Part shown: positions 36,701 through 44,589 of the stretch, piece after piece
Position numbering within the stretch: position 1 is the stretch's first letter
Layout: the number at the start of each line of letters is the position of its first letter
Source of the DNA: Fusobacterium ulcerans ATCC 49185
GTDB lineage: Bacteria > Fusobacteriota > Fusobacteriia > Fusobacteriales > Fusobacteriaceae
Direction of reading: 5' to 3'
DNA: 64,000 nucleotides
Assembly: GCF_900683735.1 (NCBI RefSeq)
Contig: NZ_LR215979.1
Coordinates: 558,001-622,000, forward strand
Position numbers and translations under genes: made by a program
Notes under the pieces: generated by a model
What the model was told of the DNA's origin: nothing
The model's database searches: none
The model's input: only the letters and a program-made list of their open reading frames with translations

Positions 36701-38009
36701 GTATTTTCAGACATTTCATATCTTGTCCACCAATATCAAGTATAAAATCAACATCTGGCTGGAAAAATTGTGATCCTTTATAATGTGCCATAGTTTCTAC
36801 TATACCAATATCTACTCTTAAAGCTGCCTTGATAAGAGTTTCTCCATATCCAGTTACACATGAACCTTTAATAATAATATTTTTATTCATTTTTGAATAC
36901 AGTTTTTTAAGCGTAGCAATAATATTATCAAGTGGATTTCCCTTGTTATGAGAATAATGTGAGAATAATATCTCTTTTTCTTCTGAAATAAGAACTACTT
37001 TAATTGTAGTGGAACCTGCATCTATTCCAAGGTAAGCATTTCCTTCATAAGTATTTAAATCCCTTGTTTCTATTTTTTCTTTTTCATGTCTTTCAAGAAA
37101 TTCATTCAGTTCATCTTCAGTTTCAAATAATGGCTGTAATCTTGAAGTATCAGAGGTATCTTTTTCATTAAGACGCTCTACTTTAGTTTTAAGCTCTTCA
37201 TAAGAAAATACTGCATCATTTTCTTTAGATAGAAAAGCAGCTCCCTGAGCAACAAAAAGTTGTGAATTTTCAGGAAAAACAACATCTTCAGGGGCTAATT
37301 TTAATGTATCAATAAATCTATTTCTAAGCTCGCTTAAAAAGAAAAGAGGACCCCCTAAAAAAGCCACCTTTCCTGTAATTTTCTTACCACATGCAAGACC
37401 AGTTATAGTTTGATTGACTACAGCTTGAAATACAGATACAGCTATATTTTCTTTTCTTACCCCCTCATTAATAAGAGGTTGTATGTCAGTTTTTGCAAAT
37501 ACTCCACATCTGGCAGCGATTGGATAAATTGAGTCAAATCCTTTAGCAAGTTCATTAAGACCTGAAGCATCTGTATCCAAAAGGGTAGCTATTTGATCAA
37601 TGAATGCTCCTGTACCGCCAGCACAACTTCCATTCATTCTTTGATCCATATCATTTTTAAGGAAAGTTATTTTTGCATCTTCCCCTCCAAGTTCAATAGC
37701 TACATCAGTTTCTGGAATAAGTGCTTCAATAGATTTTATGCAGGCAATAACTTCTTGTACAAAATCTATTCCTATCCATGAAGATATCCCCATTCCACTA
37801 GAACCAGTGATACTTATTTTGTATTTTATATCTTCACCAAAATTATTTTTCATATGTTCTAAAAAATCATCAAACATTTTTTTAGTTGTTTCTCTAACAT
37901 TAGATAGATGTCTTTGATAAATTGAATAGATAATATTATCTTTTTCATCAAGACATACTATTTTTATAGTAGTAGAACCAACATCCATTCCTATATGAAA
38001 TTCTCTCAT
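33780..38009 (-). CDS. Giant fused acyl-CoA dehydratase activase (BcrAD/BadFG and HgdB-like)
   Basis: This 1409-residue protein joins several parts of 2-hydroxyacyl-CoA dehydratase systems. Two ASKHA activator domains start with GMDVGSTTIKIV (residue about 7) and LGIDAGSTTIKVV (about 330). Each has the Cys motif for a [4Fe-4S] cluster shared across a dimer (GSCAGGTGAF, and CSSGCGSF near 452). A CxxC-rich CoA-activase segment follows near residue 610 (CKLCNNHC). Two dehydratase-like regions then follow (GRPYHCDKEIHHGIPN near 862, GSCRATNYLGF near 1096), ending with VQPFGCLPNHITGKG near 1350. Such proteins are widespread in anaerobes; their substrate is unknown. No separate dehydratase subunits are adjacent. 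An AAGGAGA site supports the ATG. Confidence 0.88.
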   Translation of the reverse strand: MREFHIGMDVGSTTIKIVCLDEKDNIIYSIYQRHLSNVRETTKKMFDDFLEHMKNNFGEDIKYKISITGSSGMGISSWIGIDFVQEVIACIKSIEALIPETDVAIELGGEDAKITFLKNDMDQRMNGSCAGGTGAFIDQIATLLDTDASGLNELAKGFDSIYPIAARCGVFAKTDIQPLINEGVRKENIAVSVFQAVVNQTITGLACGKKITGKVAFLGGPLFFLSELRNRFIDTLKLAPEDVVFPENSQLFVAQGAAFLSKENDAVFSYEELKTKVERLNEKDTSDTSRLQPLFETEDELNEFLERHEKEKIETRDLNTYEGNAYLGIDAGSTTIKVVLISEEKEILFSHYSHNKGNPLDNIIATLKKLYSKMNKNIIIKGSCVTGYGETLIKAALRVDIGIVETMAHYKGSQFFQPDVDFILDIGGQDMKCLKIQDGIITSILLNEACSSGCGSFLETFAHSLGMDILEFSRLGMESKSPADLGTRCTVFMNSKVKQAQKDGVEVADISAGLSYSVVKNTLFKVIKIKNKEELGKNIVVQGGTFLNNSVLRAFELVSERSVIRPNVAGLMGAFGAALIAMEQAGESSSIMTLDELNNFSCTTNLTRCKLCNNHCLLTIHKFKNGENFISGNRCDNPLGKMKKNTAPNMFDYKYNRLFNYTPLEPSKAARGEIGIPRVLNFYDSYPFWFTLLTNLGFRVIISDDSSKKLYEKGIDTISSDSICYPAKLVHGHIVDLIEKGVKRIFYPCVIFEEKEDEKSSNQFNCPIVMSYPEVINNNMDILKEKHIDLILPFFSFESKEILYKTVFEEFERFGISKSEAKIAVDAAWEEKYNFRKDMRNKALEIIADLEKTGKTGVVLCGRPYHCDKEIHHGIPNIINSFGIAVLTGDAVASLASLDEELRVIDQWTYHSRLYRAAAYVGKSKCLELIELNSFSCGIDAVTTDQVEEILANYGKVHTLLKIDEISNLGAVKIRIRSLLAALDYKKNALRSSIKKKIEYKRAQFTKKMKKEYTILAPQMAPMHFKLLKTAFKAEGYNLEVLDETQEALDCGLQYVNNDACYPSILVIGELIAALKSGKYDLDKTAVMISQTGGSCRATNYLGFLKKAIKDSGFEKIPILSLNASGFEKQEGFSITLPFAHKCLIAVSYGDILMKLLYHVRPYEKIKGSAFELYEKWNEKVKENIYNGKFSQFKNNINAIVNDFSKIEVSDEKKIRVGIVGEILVKFSPFANNNLTDFIEAEGGEVYTSSLMSFVKYCIYSDIFITERFKGKIAAMKLKAALWIIDQYTKVLNNALQKNPRFGHEDSIQDLAKKTSQYISIGNQSGEGWFLMGEMIEFIEKDVPNIVCVQPFGCLPNHITGKGMIKKLRSEYSNVNIAPIDYDPAYSEVNQLNRIKLMLSVARKNLKNS

Positions 38010-38065
38010 AAATTAATCTCCTTATTATTGTTTCTTGAATATAATGTGATTTTTATGAGAAATTG

Positions 38066-38404
38066 TTAAATCAAAAGAATTCGGGAATCATACCGTTCAA
38101 GGATTGTATAAAATGTTAAAATATCTTTTTGTGGATAAATAACAGTATTTATGCAAGGCTCTTCTGTAACAATCTCTGTCATTTCTAAAAAAGCAGGTAT
38201 AGGATTTTTTAAAGTTTCCCTATCTGCAAGTTCTATTTTGTCTATTTTTATAAAACTATATTCTCTAGTACTTTCTATTTTACCTAAAAGCAGAATATTT
38301 TGAGGTAAATCTTTAAAAGCAGAATGTTTTTCCTGAATATCAAAATTAGAAGTAAAAAACATAAACATAAATGAAATTACAAAATAAAATAATCTCATTG
38401 TCAT
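38066..38404 (-). CDS. Small exported protein of unknown function
   Basis: I do not recognise this 112-residue protein. Residues 1-19 (MTMRLFYFVISFMFMFFTS) look like a signal peptide or membrane anchor. The rest is soluble, with several beta-strand-like segments (NILLLGKIESTREYSFIKID and others). A GGAGG site lies six bases before the ATG. It is set between the HAD phosphatase and the activase genes on the same strand. Confidence 0.65.
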   Translation of the reverse strand: MTMRLFYFVISFMFMFFTSNFDIQEKHSAFKDLPQNILLLGKIESTREYSFIKIDKIELADRETLKNPIPAFLEMTEIVTEEPCINTVIYPQKDILTFYTILERYDSRILLI

Positions 38405-38431
38405 ATTTGCCTCCTTGTTAAAATTAAAAAA

Positions 38432-39148
38432 TTATAAAGTTTCCACATTAGAATGTACTTTATAAATAACATCTTTCCTTTCTATAATGATTTCTGTATT
38501 TTTTTTCAGATAATCAGATTCTTTTATACTATTCAAAAGTTCAAGACTTGGATTAATAGCTCTGGGATGTCCAACACTAAGTAGCATACTGTAATCCCCA
38601 TGAGTATCACCATAAGCATAACTTTTCATTAAATCAATACCATATTTTTTACAAAACATATCTATAGATTTCATTTTATTTTCTGAATCCCACATTGGAG
38701 AAATCTTTCCAGAAAGGATTCCGTTTTCTACATGGTATATAGAACCGCAAAAATCATCAGCATTCCATTTTTTAGCCATTCTGGACACTAAAAAATCTGG
38801 ACTTCCAGAAATAAAAATAACTTTATGTCCTTGCTCTTTATGCCATTTTATCATACTTCTTGTGTAAGAATAAACTCTATTCCCTTTTAATTCTACTACC
38901 TGATCTGCCACAAAATCATTGTATTTTGTAGAAAGTCCCTTTATAGCATCAACATAAGTTTGTGTGAGGCCAAGAAGATATTTGTCATAATCTCCAACCC
39001 TTTCATCCCAGAGTTTAAAAGCTTCCTTTACTCTTGTATCGTATTCTCTGAAATCCAACAATTCATATTTTATAAGTTTTTTAAAATGCTCAGTCAGAAG
39101 AGAATTTCTATAAATTGTTCCATCAATATCAAAAAATGCCGCAATCAT
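38432..39148 (-). CDS. HAD-IB family phosphatase (SerB-like)
   Basis: The 238-residue protein has the HAD motifs: FFDIDGTIYRNS (nucleophile Asp), VIFISGSPDFL, a lysine further on and AYGDTHGDYSML with the metal aspartates. The cap between motifs is helical, as in phosphoserine-phosphatase-like HAD-IB enzymes. The substrate is not known. I choose the ATG at 39148; an ATG three codons upstream touches the GAGGGG ribosome site. Confidence 0.85.
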   Translation of the reverse strand: MIAAFFDIDGTIYRNSLLTEHFKKLIKYELLDFREYDTRVKEAFKLWDERVGDYDKYLLGLTQTYVDAIKGLSTKYNDFVADQVVELKGNRVYSYTRSMIKWHKEQGHKVIFISGSPDFLVSRMAKKWNADDFCGSIYHVENGILSGKISPMWDSENKMKSIDMFCKKYGIDLMKSYAYGDTHGDYSMLLSVGHPRAINPSLELLNSIKESDYLKKNTEIIIERKDVIYKVHSNVETL

Positions 39149-39243
39149 ATATATCATCCCCTCATTTTTTATATGGAATTAACTATCCATGTTAAGAAAT
39201 TATAGTTCAAAAATAAAAAAAAGTCAATTTTTCTCATTGTTTC

Positions 39244-39273
39244 TTGACTAAAATATGGTAAAATTAATATAAT
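39244..39273 (+). promoter_or_regulatory. Promoter of the exported nuclease-like gene
   Basis: TTGACT (39244-39249), an 18-base spacer and TATAAT (39268-39273) lie about 30 bases before the start codon. Confidence 0.7.
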
Positions 39274-39303
39274 AGTATTTTTTGTAAAAAAGGTGTGTGA
39301 AAT

Positions 39304-40128
39304 ATGAAAAAAATAAAATTGATTTTTATATATTTTATATTAACAGCAGTAATTTTTGCTCAAGAAGGATATATAGCGTCTTTTAACACATTAAGACTTG
39401 GAAAAAGTCAGAAAGATTATACTTTGACAGCTCAGGCTCTTGAAATGTTTGATATAGCAGGACTTATAGAAGTAATGGATATAGAAGGGGTAGAAAAGCT
39501 TGTTAATGCTTTGAATAAAGTTTCAGGGGAGAAATGGGATTATCATATATCTCCATATCCAGTAGGAAAGAATAGTTATAAGGAATATTTTGCTTATGTA
39601 TGGAAAAAAGATAAAGTAGAATTTTTAAAAGAAAGAGGTTTTTATAAAGATGTAGAAGAGAAATTTGCAAGACCACCATATGGAGCAGATTTTAAAATAG
39701 GAGAATTTGATTTTACATTTGTTCTTGTTCATTCAGTATTTGGAAAAAATGAAAGTGCAAGAAGAGCAGAAGCTTTTAAGATGAATGAAGTGTATGACTA
39801 TTTTCAAAATATGGATTCAGAAGAAAATGATGTTATTATTGCTGGAGATTTCAATCTTTCAGGATTTGATGAATCATTTGAAAAATTACTTTCTCATCCA
39901 GATAAGATAATATATGCTTTAAGTCCAACTATTAAAACTACACTAGGAAAGAAAAGTCTGGCAAGTTCTTATGATAATATGTTTCTTTCTACAATATATA
40001 CTAAGGAATTTACTGGAAAAAGTGGAGCTTTAGATTTTACACAGGGACAATATAGACTTATGAAAGATAAAATATCAGATCATCTTCCTATATTTATAGT
40101 AGTAGAAATATCAGAGGATGATGATTAA
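39304..40128 (+). CDS. Exported endonuclease/exonuclease/phosphatase (DNase I-like) protein
   Basis: The 274-residue protein starts with a signal peptide ending in TAVIFAQEG. The mature part is an EEP fold: SFNTLRLGKS near the N-terminus (metal-binding Asn), GLIEVMD (Glu), FVLVHSVFG, IIAGDFNLSG (Asp/Asn) and the C-terminal SDHLPIFI (Asp/His). This pattern fits secreted DNases that digest extracellular DNA, but phosphatases share it. An AAAGGTG site supports the start. thiN follows after 15 bases. Confidence 0.85.
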   Translation: MKKIKLIFIYFILTAVIFAQEGYIASFNTLRLGKSQKDYTLTAQALEMFDIAGLIEVMDIEGVEKLVNALNKVSGEKWDYHISPYPVGKNSYKEYFAYVWKKDKVEFLKERGFYKDVEEKFARPPYGADFKIGEFDFTFVLVHSVFGKNESARRAEAFKMNEVYDYFQNMDSEENDVIIAGDFNLSGFDESFEKLLSHPDKIIYALSPTIKTTLGKKSLASSYDNMFLSTIYTKEFTGKSGALDFTQGQYRLMKDKISDHLPIFIVVEISEDDD

Positions 40129-40143
40129 AAAATAGAGGTAAAA

Positions 40144-40776
40144 ATGAAAATAGCATATGTATTTTTTAATGGGCAGCTTGAAGGAAGTAAGGAATTTTAT
40201 ACAAAATTAATAAATGAAAAAAAAGGGGATATTTATTGTGCAGATGGTGGAGCTAACCATTTGGAGTTTTTAAATATTTTACCATTAGAAATATGGGGAG
40301 ATCTTGATTCTGTAACAAAGGAAATTATAGAAAAATATCGTATTAATAATGTAACAATAAAAAAATTTCCTAAGGATAAAGATTATACAGATGGTGAGTT
40401 AATATTACAGCATATTTCCAAGCTGGGCTATGATAAGATTGTTGTAATTGGAGGATTAGGAGGAAGAATAGACCATTCGTTAACTAATCTGAATCTTATT
40501 TTCAAATTTAAAAATCTTATGTTTGTAACAGAAAAAGAAAGAATATTCTCTATTGAAAAAAAAGCTGAATTAACAGAATTGAATGGAAAAACTATTTCTT
40601 TTGTCCCATTTTCTGAAAAAGTTGAAGGACTTACATTAGAAGGATTTAAATATCCATTAAATAAATATACACTCCATCAGGGAGATTCCATTTGTATGAG
40701 CAATATAGCCATAGAGGATATATGCAAAGTGACTTTTGATACAGGGAAATTGATGGGAATAGTATTAAGTGAATAG
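40144..40776 (+). CDS. thiN: Thiamine pyrophosphokinase
   Basis: The enzyme makes thiamine pyrophosphate from thiamine. The 210-residue protein shows the family motifs DGGANHLEFLNI, WGDLDSVTKE, KDKDYTDGELIL and GGLGGRIDHSLTN. Length is typical. A TAGAGGT site lies before the ATG. It lies between the exported nuclease and a small membrane protein; these three plus-strand genes are close enough to be one transcript. Confidence 0.93.
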   Translation: MKIAYVFFNGQLEGSKEFYTKLINEKKGDIYCADGGANHLEFLNILPLEIWGDLDSVTKEIIEKYRINNVTIKKFPKDKDYTDGELILQHISKLGYDKIVVIGGLGGRIDHSLTNLNLIFKFKNLMFVTEKERIFSIEKKAELTELNGKTISFVPFSEKVEGLTLEGFKYPLNKYTLHQGDSICMSNIAIEDICKVTFDTGKLMGIVLSE

Positions 40777-40797
40777 ACTGATATAGGAGGGTAATAT

Positions 40798-41055
40798 ATG
40801 TTGAAAGTATGGATTGCTATAGGAGTATCATTATTAATAATTGCAGCATATTTTGGAGTTCTTTTAGTAAGTTCAACAAAAGAATCAGATGATAAATATG
40901 TTGTAGGAGTATTAAGAACAGGTTATAAAATATTTGAATATTTTAATAGAAAGAAAAATAATTTAGGAATATACTTTTCTTATATTATTTTATGGATAGG
41001 GTATATGGCCTTGAATGGAAGAAAACCTAAACTAAAAAAAGATACATTGAAGTAA
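40798..41055 (+). CDS. Small membrane protein of unknown function
   Basis: The 85-residue protein has two hydrophobic segments, about residues 4-26 and 62-78 (YFSYIILWIGYMAL), with a charged loop between. I do not recognise the family. A TAGGAGGG ribosome site precedes the ATG and it starts 21 bases after thiN, so it is probably translated as part of that operon. Confidence 0.7.
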   Translation: MLKVWIAIGVSLLIIAAYFGVLLVSSTKESDDKYVVGVLRTGYKIFEYFNRKKNNLGIYFSYIILWIGYMALNGRKPKLKKDTLK

Positions 41056-41059
41056 ACTA

Positions 41060-41088
41060 TTGACAGAAACGCATTATTGTAGTATAAT
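41060..41088 (+). promoter_or_regulatory. Promoter of the FlK-like thioesterase gene
   Basis: TTGACA (41060-41065), a 17-base spacer and TATAAT (41083-41088), a perfect consensus match, starting just after the previous gene's stop. Confidence 0.85.
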
Positions 41089-41118
41089 TTTCGAGAATTT
41101 AATATCAGGAGGGTAATA

Positions 41119-41496
41119 ATGCTGAAAGAAGGAATGAGCTTAACACTTGAAAAAATAGTAAATGAAAATGAAACAGCAGCTAAAATTGCATCAGGAGCTT
41201 TAAATGTTTTTGCAACACCAATACTTATAGCATTTATGGAAAATACCTCATTTGAGTTGGTACAAAAAGAACTTTCAGCAGGAGAAACAACAGTAGGAAT
41301 ATCAGTAAATATAAAACATTTAAAGGCTAATCTTGTAGGAGATAAAATTAGATGTATATCTATTCTTGAAAAAATTGATGGGAAGAAACTTGAATTTTCT
41401 GTAAAAGTGTATCATAAGGACACTTTAGTTGGAGAAGGAAAGCATGAGAGATTTATAGTAAATGAAGAAAAATTTTTAAATAAATTAAAGGGGTAG
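41119..41496 (+). CDS. FlK-like hot-dog thioesterase
   Basis: The 125-residue protein resembles fluoroacetyl-CoA thioesterase FlK: FATPILIAFMENTS holds the family's Thr and Glu positions, then GETTVGISVNIKHLKAN holds the His region. FlK itself protects against fluoroacetate, but the many bacterial relatives probably hydrolyse other short acyl-CoAs. A CAGGAGGG site precedes the ATG. It has a consensus promoter and its stop lies inside a terminator. Confidence 0.82.
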   Translation: MLKEGMSLTLEKIVNENETAAKIASGALNVFATPILIAFMENTSFELVQKELSAGETTVGISVNIKHLKANLVGDKIRCISILEKIDGKKLEFSVKVYHKDTLVGEGKHERFIVNEEKFLNKLKG

Positions 41497-41517
41497 TCTC
41501 AGTACTATCCTTTTTTT
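41491..41517 (+). terminator. Terminator overlapping the thioesterase stop codon
   Basis: GGGTAGT (41491-41497, includes the TAG stop) pairs with ACTATCC (41504-41510) and is followed by seven T. Confidence 0.7.
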
Positions 41518-41562
41518 AAGGAAAAATAAAGTTTTAAATAATATATTTTAAAAGGGGGAAAA

Positions 41563-42825
41563 ATGGAAAATAGTATGGAAAAAATAGGAAGTAAAACAAA
41601 ACTCTTATTAGGAGCGCAGCATGTTCTTGCAATGTTTGGGGCAACAGTTTTAGTTCCTTTTTTAACTGGGTTAAATCCTTCAATTGCACTTATAGCAGCA
41701 GGAGCTGGGACATTGATATTTCACTTTTGCACTAAAAGGATAGTTCCAGTATTTTTGGGATCGTCTTTTGCCTTTATAGGTGCTTTAAGTTTGGTATTGA
41801 AAGAAGAAGGAATAGGAGCTGTAAAAGGTGGAGTTATAGCTGCAGGATTTATTTATTTAATAATGGCTTATTTAGTAAAAGTTTTTGGTGTAGAAAAAAT
41901 TAAATCTTTTTTTCCACCAGTAGTAACAGGGCCAATTATAATGGTAATAGGACTTAGAATGAGTCCAGTAGCTCTAAATATGGCAGGATATGCAAATGGA
42001 AAGTTTGAACCAAAAAGTTTAATAATAGCTTTGGTAGTTATTATTTCTATGATTAGTATAACAATAATGAAGAAATCATTTTTTAGACTTGTTCCCATTT
42101 TAATATCTGTAACATTGGGATATATAGTAGCTATGTGTATGGGGCTTGTAAGTTTTGAACCTATTGCACAGGCAAACTGGCTGGGACTCTCAGCTGAAGC
42201 TGCTGCTGATCTTTTCACACTTCCAGCTTTTTCTTTAAGTGCGATACTTGCAATAGCTCCTATAGCTTTGGTAGTTTTTATTGAGCATATCGGAGATATT
42301 ACAACAAATGGTGCTGTTGTAGGAAAGGATTTCTTTAAAGATCCTGGAATACATAGAACACTTATGGGAGATGGCGTTGCTACAATTGTGGCAGGACTTC
42401 TAGGTGGGCCAGCAAATACTACTTATGGAGAGAATACAGGAGTTTTAGCAGTAACTAAAGTTTATGATCCTTCAATTTTAAGAATAGCAGCATGTTATGC
42501 AATTATCTTAGGACTTTTAGGAAAATTTGGAGTTATTCTTCAAACTATACCTGCTCCAGTGATGGGGGGAGTTTCAATAATATTATTTGGAATGATATCT
42601 GCAGTAGGAGCAAGAACATTAGTGGATGCAGGATTAGATTTTTCTAATTCAAGAAATCTTATTATAGCATCATTGATATTTGTGTTTGGAATAGCAGTAG
42701 ATAATATTGTTATATGGAAAACAGTTTCTCTTTCAGGACTTGCTCTTGCAGCTCTTGCAGGAGTGATTTTAAATAAAGTTCTTCCACTAGATAGAGAAGT
42801 GACAATAAATAAGAAAATAGATTAG
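41563..42825 (+). CDS. uraA: Uracil permease, NCS2 (nucleobase:cation symporter) family
   Basis: The 420-residue protein is polytopic and follows the UraA pattern. The start contains LLLGAQHVLAMFGATVLVPFLTGL, then FLGSSFAFIGA. The transport motif region reads ALVVFIEHIGDITTNGAVVGKDFF and GGPANTTYGENTGVLAVT. The paired Glu residues (FIEH and YGEN) are the substrate-binding positions in UraA. This supports uracil rather than xanthine or urate, though NCS2 substrates are hard to call. An AAGGGGG site precedes the ATG. Confidence 0.9.
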   Translation: MENSMEKIGSKTKLLLGAQHVLAMFGATVLVPFLTGLNPSIALIAAGAGTLIFHFCTKRIVPVFLGSSFAFIGALSLVLKEEGIGAVKGGVIAAGFIYLIMAYLVKVFGVEKIKSFFPPVVTGPIIMVIGLRMSPVALNMAGYANGKFEPKSLIIALVVIISMISITIMKKSFFRLVPILISVTLGYIVAMCMGLVSFEPIAQANWLGLSAEAAADLFTLPAFSLSAILAIAPIALVVFIEHIGDITTNGAVVGKDFFKDPGIHRTLMGDGVATIVAGLLGGPANTTYGENTGVLAVTKVYDPSILRIAACYAIILGLLGKFGVILQTIPAPVMGGVSIILFGMISAVGARTLVDAGLDFSNSRNLIIASLIFVFGIAVDNIVIWKTVSLSGLALAALAGVILNKVLPLDREVTINKKID

Positions 42826-42832
42826 TTAAAAT

Positions 42833-42872
42833 AAATCCATTGATTAAAGAATTTTGGTTAGTGGATTTTTTT
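42833..42872 (+). terminator. Terminator after uraA
   Basis: AAATCCA (42833-42839) pairs with TGGATTT (42862-42868), with G-U-rich pairing inside, and runs into a T tract. Confidence 0.7.
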
Positions 42873-42967
42873 AATTTCCAAGTTAAAAAAACAATTTTTG
42901 ATTTTAAATTTAGAAATTTAGATTATAATAGGAGAAAAAAACGAAAAGAATTAAATACTTATTTAGG

Positions 42968-42997
42968 TTGGAAAAAATTAAAATGAGATGGTATAAT
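42968..42997 (+). promoter_or_regulatory. Promoter in the CRISPR leader
   Basis: TTGGAA (42968-42973), an 18-base spacer and TATAAT (42992-42997) lie about 50 bases before the first repeat. The direction agrees with a degenerate last repeat on the right. Confidence 0.6.
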
Positions 42998-43047
42998 TAG
43001 AGCAGTAGAGAAAATATTGAAAAGTAAAAGTTGTGAATTTATGAGCA

Positions 43048-43335
43048 TTGAATAGTAACTTAGAAGTTTTTAAATAAAGTATACTTAAATCTAAATGGAA
43101 TAAGTTTAAAAAATTGAATAGTAACTTAGAAGTTTTTAAATTCTGGTAATACCTCTTTACAATATGCTTCAATTAATATTGAATAGTAACTTAGAAGTTT
43201 TTAAATATAAACTAAGGCTTGAATGGTCGGAAGCCGAAACAGATTGAATAGTAACTTAGAAGTTTTTAAATAAAATAAAAGAAGCCGCTTTGTAATTTTC
43301 GGCTTCATTGAATAATAATTTAGAAGTTTTTAATT
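43048..43335 (+). CRISPR. Five-repeat CRISPR array, I-B-like repeat, no adjacent cas genes
   Basis: Four identical 29-bp repeats start at 43048, 43113, 43178 and 43243 (5' half ATTGAATAGTAACTT, 3' half AGAAGTTTTTAAAT). A fifth, degenerate copy starts at 43307 with three changes. Spacers are 36, 36, 36 and 35 bp and unrelated to each other, except that spacer 3 shares GAAGCCGAAA with the reverse complement of spacer 4. The degenerate copy marks the trailer end, so the array reads rightward, which agrees with the leader promoter. The repeat resembles the 29-bp type I-B repeat of Clostridioides difficile (about 20 of 29 positions, from memory). No cas gene lies in the window. Confidence 0.93.
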
Positions 43336-43386
43336 ATATATTGTAGCATTTGAAAAAAGAAAATAAAATATCAAATAAATTCTATT

Positions 43387-44589
43387 TTAGATTAATGTAG
43401 ATAGTATAGATGCCTTAGAAACTATTCCCATAAGCTCTCCATTATCAATAACTGCAATAGGGAATTTAGTATTTGCAGCAATAGGAAGAATATCGTTTAT
43501 TAGTGCATCCGAAGATGTAGTTGGAATTTCATTGAATATATAATCAGAAAGAAATCCATTTTCATTTCTACATTTAAGAGCATTGTCAATTGTTATTATT
43601 CCCAAAAATTTCATATGATTATCTATAACATAAGCACTTGAAACTCTGTTGCTTTTCATTTCACGAATAGCAATACCTGCACCTTCTTTCAAACGAATTA
43701 TACAAGAAGGATTAAACATTATCTGCTTTACACTTATAACTTTAGTTTTATCAGCACTGTCAATGAATTGACGGACATAATCATCAGCTGGATTAGCTGA
43801 CATATTTTCTGGTGTGTCTAACTGAATAAGTCTTGAATCTTTCATAATGGCAACTTTATCACCAAGTTTAAAAGCTTCATTTATATCATGAGTAATAAAT
43901 ACTATTGTTTTCTTTAGTTTTTTTTGTATTGATAATAGTTCAAACTGCATATCGCTACGAACTAATGGATCAAGAGCTGAAAATGGTTCATCCATAAGAA
44001 GTATTTCAGGATCGTTAGCCAAAGCTCTGGCAATTCCAACTCTTTGTTTCATTCCACCAGAAAGACTATTGATATTTGTATGTTCTAGTCCTTCAAGACC
44101 TACCATTTTTAATACTTCCATAGCTTTTTTTTCTCTTTCTTCTTTTGAAATACCTTTGATTTCAAGACCGTATTCAATATTACTTATGACATCCCTATGA
44201 GACATCAAACCAAAATTTTGGAATACCATTGAAATTTTATTTCTTCTAAAATCTATAAGCTCTTTTTGAGAAAATTTTCCAATATCTTTACCATCAAATA
44301 GGATAGTACCAGATGTTGGATTATGAAGTCTGTTTAAACAACGAATAACTGTAGATTTACCAGAGCCAGAAAGACCAATAATAACAAAGATTTCTCCTTG
44401 TTTTACATCAAAAGACATATCCCAGATAGCAGAAGTTACACCAGTTTTTTTAAAAACCTCATTTTTTTCTGCTCCAGATTTGAGCATTTTTACTGCTTCA
44501 TTTTTATTAAGTCCATAAAGTTTTGTTAAATTTTTTACACTTAAAATATATTTTTCATCATGTGCATCATTCTCTATATTTTTGTTCAT
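43387..44589 (-). CDS. proV: Glycine betaine/L-proline ABC transporter, ATPase subunit with CBS domains
   Basis: The 400-residue ATPase belongs to the ProV/OpuAA group. The nucleotide-binding domain (about residues 40-275) has GLSGSGKST, NSLSGGMKQRVGIARAL and LLMDEPFSALDPL. Two CBS domains follow (about 280-400, including SSAYVIDNHMKFLGI and FPIAVIDNGELMGIV). In OpuA these sense ionic strength or c-di-AMP. The start overlaps the proW stop by one base (TAATG), giving tight coupling. It is the last gene of the minus-strand proX-proW-proV operon. Confidence 0.93.
   Translation of the reverse strand: MNKNIENDAHDEKYILSVKNLTKLYGLNKNEAVKMLKSGAEKNEVFKKTGVTSAIWDMSFDVKQGEIFVIIGLSGSGKSTVIRCLNRLHNPTSGTILFDGKDIGKFSQKELIDFRRNKISMVFQNFGLMSHRDVISNIEYGLEIKGISKEEREKKAMEVLKMVGLEGLEHTNINSLSGGMKQRVGIARALANDPEILLMDEPFSALDPLVRSDMQFELLSIQKKLKKTIVFITHDINEAFKLGDKVAIMKDSRLIQLDTPENMSANPADDYVRQFIDSADKTKVISVKQIMFNPSCIIRLKEGAGIAIREMKSNRVSSAYVIDNHMKFLGIITIDNALKCRNENGFLSDYIFNEIPTTSSDALINDILPIAANTKFPIAVIDNGELMGIVSKASILSTLI

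Noticed and set aside
43048-43335. The direct repeats as a simple tandem repeat or iteron origin
   Set aside because: Spacers between the repeats are unique and of constant length, and the last repeat is degenerate, which fits CRISPR and not iterons.
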